A DNA stretch of 64,000 nucleotides from Kofleriaceae bacterium (GTDB taxonomy: Bacteria; Myxococcota_A; Polyangia; Haliangiales; Haliangiaceae), in NCBI GenBank assembly GCA_024762925.1, contig JANTGM010000012.1:24653-88652 (forward strand), written 5' to 3'. Numbering within the stretch: position 1 is the first letter of the stretch; the number at the start of each line of letters is the position of its first letter. The translations under genes and the position numbers were made by a program. This document shows positions 63,914 to 64,000 of the stretch, in pieces. Under the pieces are notes generated by a model. That model ran no database searches and was not told the DNA's origin. It saw only the letters and a list, made by a program, of their open reading frames with translations.

Positions 63914-64000
63914 GCGGCTCAGAGGAATAGAAATGTGCTGGCGACGGGAGCTCGTTCTTTGACAAGGCGCGAAGGACGACCTTGCTGGGGCAAGGAAGGA
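63914..64000 (-). mobile_element. possible fourth, diverged copy of the MITE-like element (cut by window edge)
   Basis: In the orientation of copy A, this segment matches the element: CTCGTTnnnTGnCnAGGCGnG (63951 on) and a 13-base identity TTGCTGGGGCAAG (63982-63994), in the same order and spacing; roughly three quarters of the last 50 bases agree. It begins GCGGCTCAGAGG next to ACTAG. Its centre lies outside the window. Confidence 0.35.

Noticed and set aside
63777..63962. 61-codon plus-strand frame at the right end
   Set aside because: No ribosome site or recognisable composition; it overlaps the possible mobile element.

Overview
The window looks like chromosomal core DNA of a member of the Myxococcota (the old Deltaproteobacteria), with G+C in the 50s by eye. 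This is inferred from the gene style. There are Ser/Thr kinases, one with an HRDxSPSN catalytic loop and PEGA repeats, a PP2C phosphatase, FHA domains fused to a sigma-54 activator and to a GGDEF domain, an AgmX/PglI-type C-terminal domain, a CFI-box C-terminal segment, YXWXW-repeat and multihaem lipoproteins, and many short lipoproteins. No rRNA, tRNA, CRISPR array, prophage or complete insertion sequence was seen.

Layout. 1-3043: a PP2C phosphatase cut by the left edge, an orphan DNA methyltransferase, and two small ATGA-linked genes. 3068-8550: DNA polymerase IV, a DHH phosphoesterase, a YXWXW lipoprotein and two tandem PPK2 polyphosphate kinases. 8730-19518: an M1 aminopeptidase with HEAT repeats, a membrane phosphatase-family protein, an FHA-sigma-54 activator, a lipoprotein/PEGA-protein pair and a divergent PEGA kinase. 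19574-26339: ferredoxin and exonuclease, a CFI-box surface protein, PilT plus an FHA-GGDEF protein, and an NhaD-type antiporter. 26846-33104: a secreted protein split by an in-frame TAG, MutS2 and a lipoprotein. 33167-40248: MenB, a cluster of c-type cytochrome lipoproteins (one neighbour apparently frameshifted), an internally repeated protein and a Na/Pi cotransporter. 40226-50716: a prolyl oligopeptidase, a TyrA operon, RecQ, a GNAT enzyme and a kinase-pseudokinase fusion. 50930-63769: a PfkB sugar kinase, an M23 peptidase, membrane proteins, TsaE, a sigma-28-like factor, PutA, three response regulators and a PAS/degenerate histidine kinase.

The themes are phosphorylation signalling, cyclic-di-GMP and type IV pili, polyphosphate and phosphate metabolism, respiration (menaquinone, haem c lipoproteins, proline oxidation) and genome maintenance (DinB, MutS2, RecQ).

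The clearest undescribed structure is a non-coding mobile element of about 170 bp. It occurs three times (34145-34314, 38324-38494, 47607-47776), perhaps with a diverged fourth copy at the right edge. It has imperfect terminal inverted repeats, 8-bp target duplications and a central hairpin whose stem shows a compensatory base change. Other notable points are the TAG-split duplicated secreted protein, a C9 tract between the kinase and pseudokinase domains, a G8 tract in the phosphate transporter, and a cluster of DnaA-box-like 9-mers in a convergent intergenic gap.
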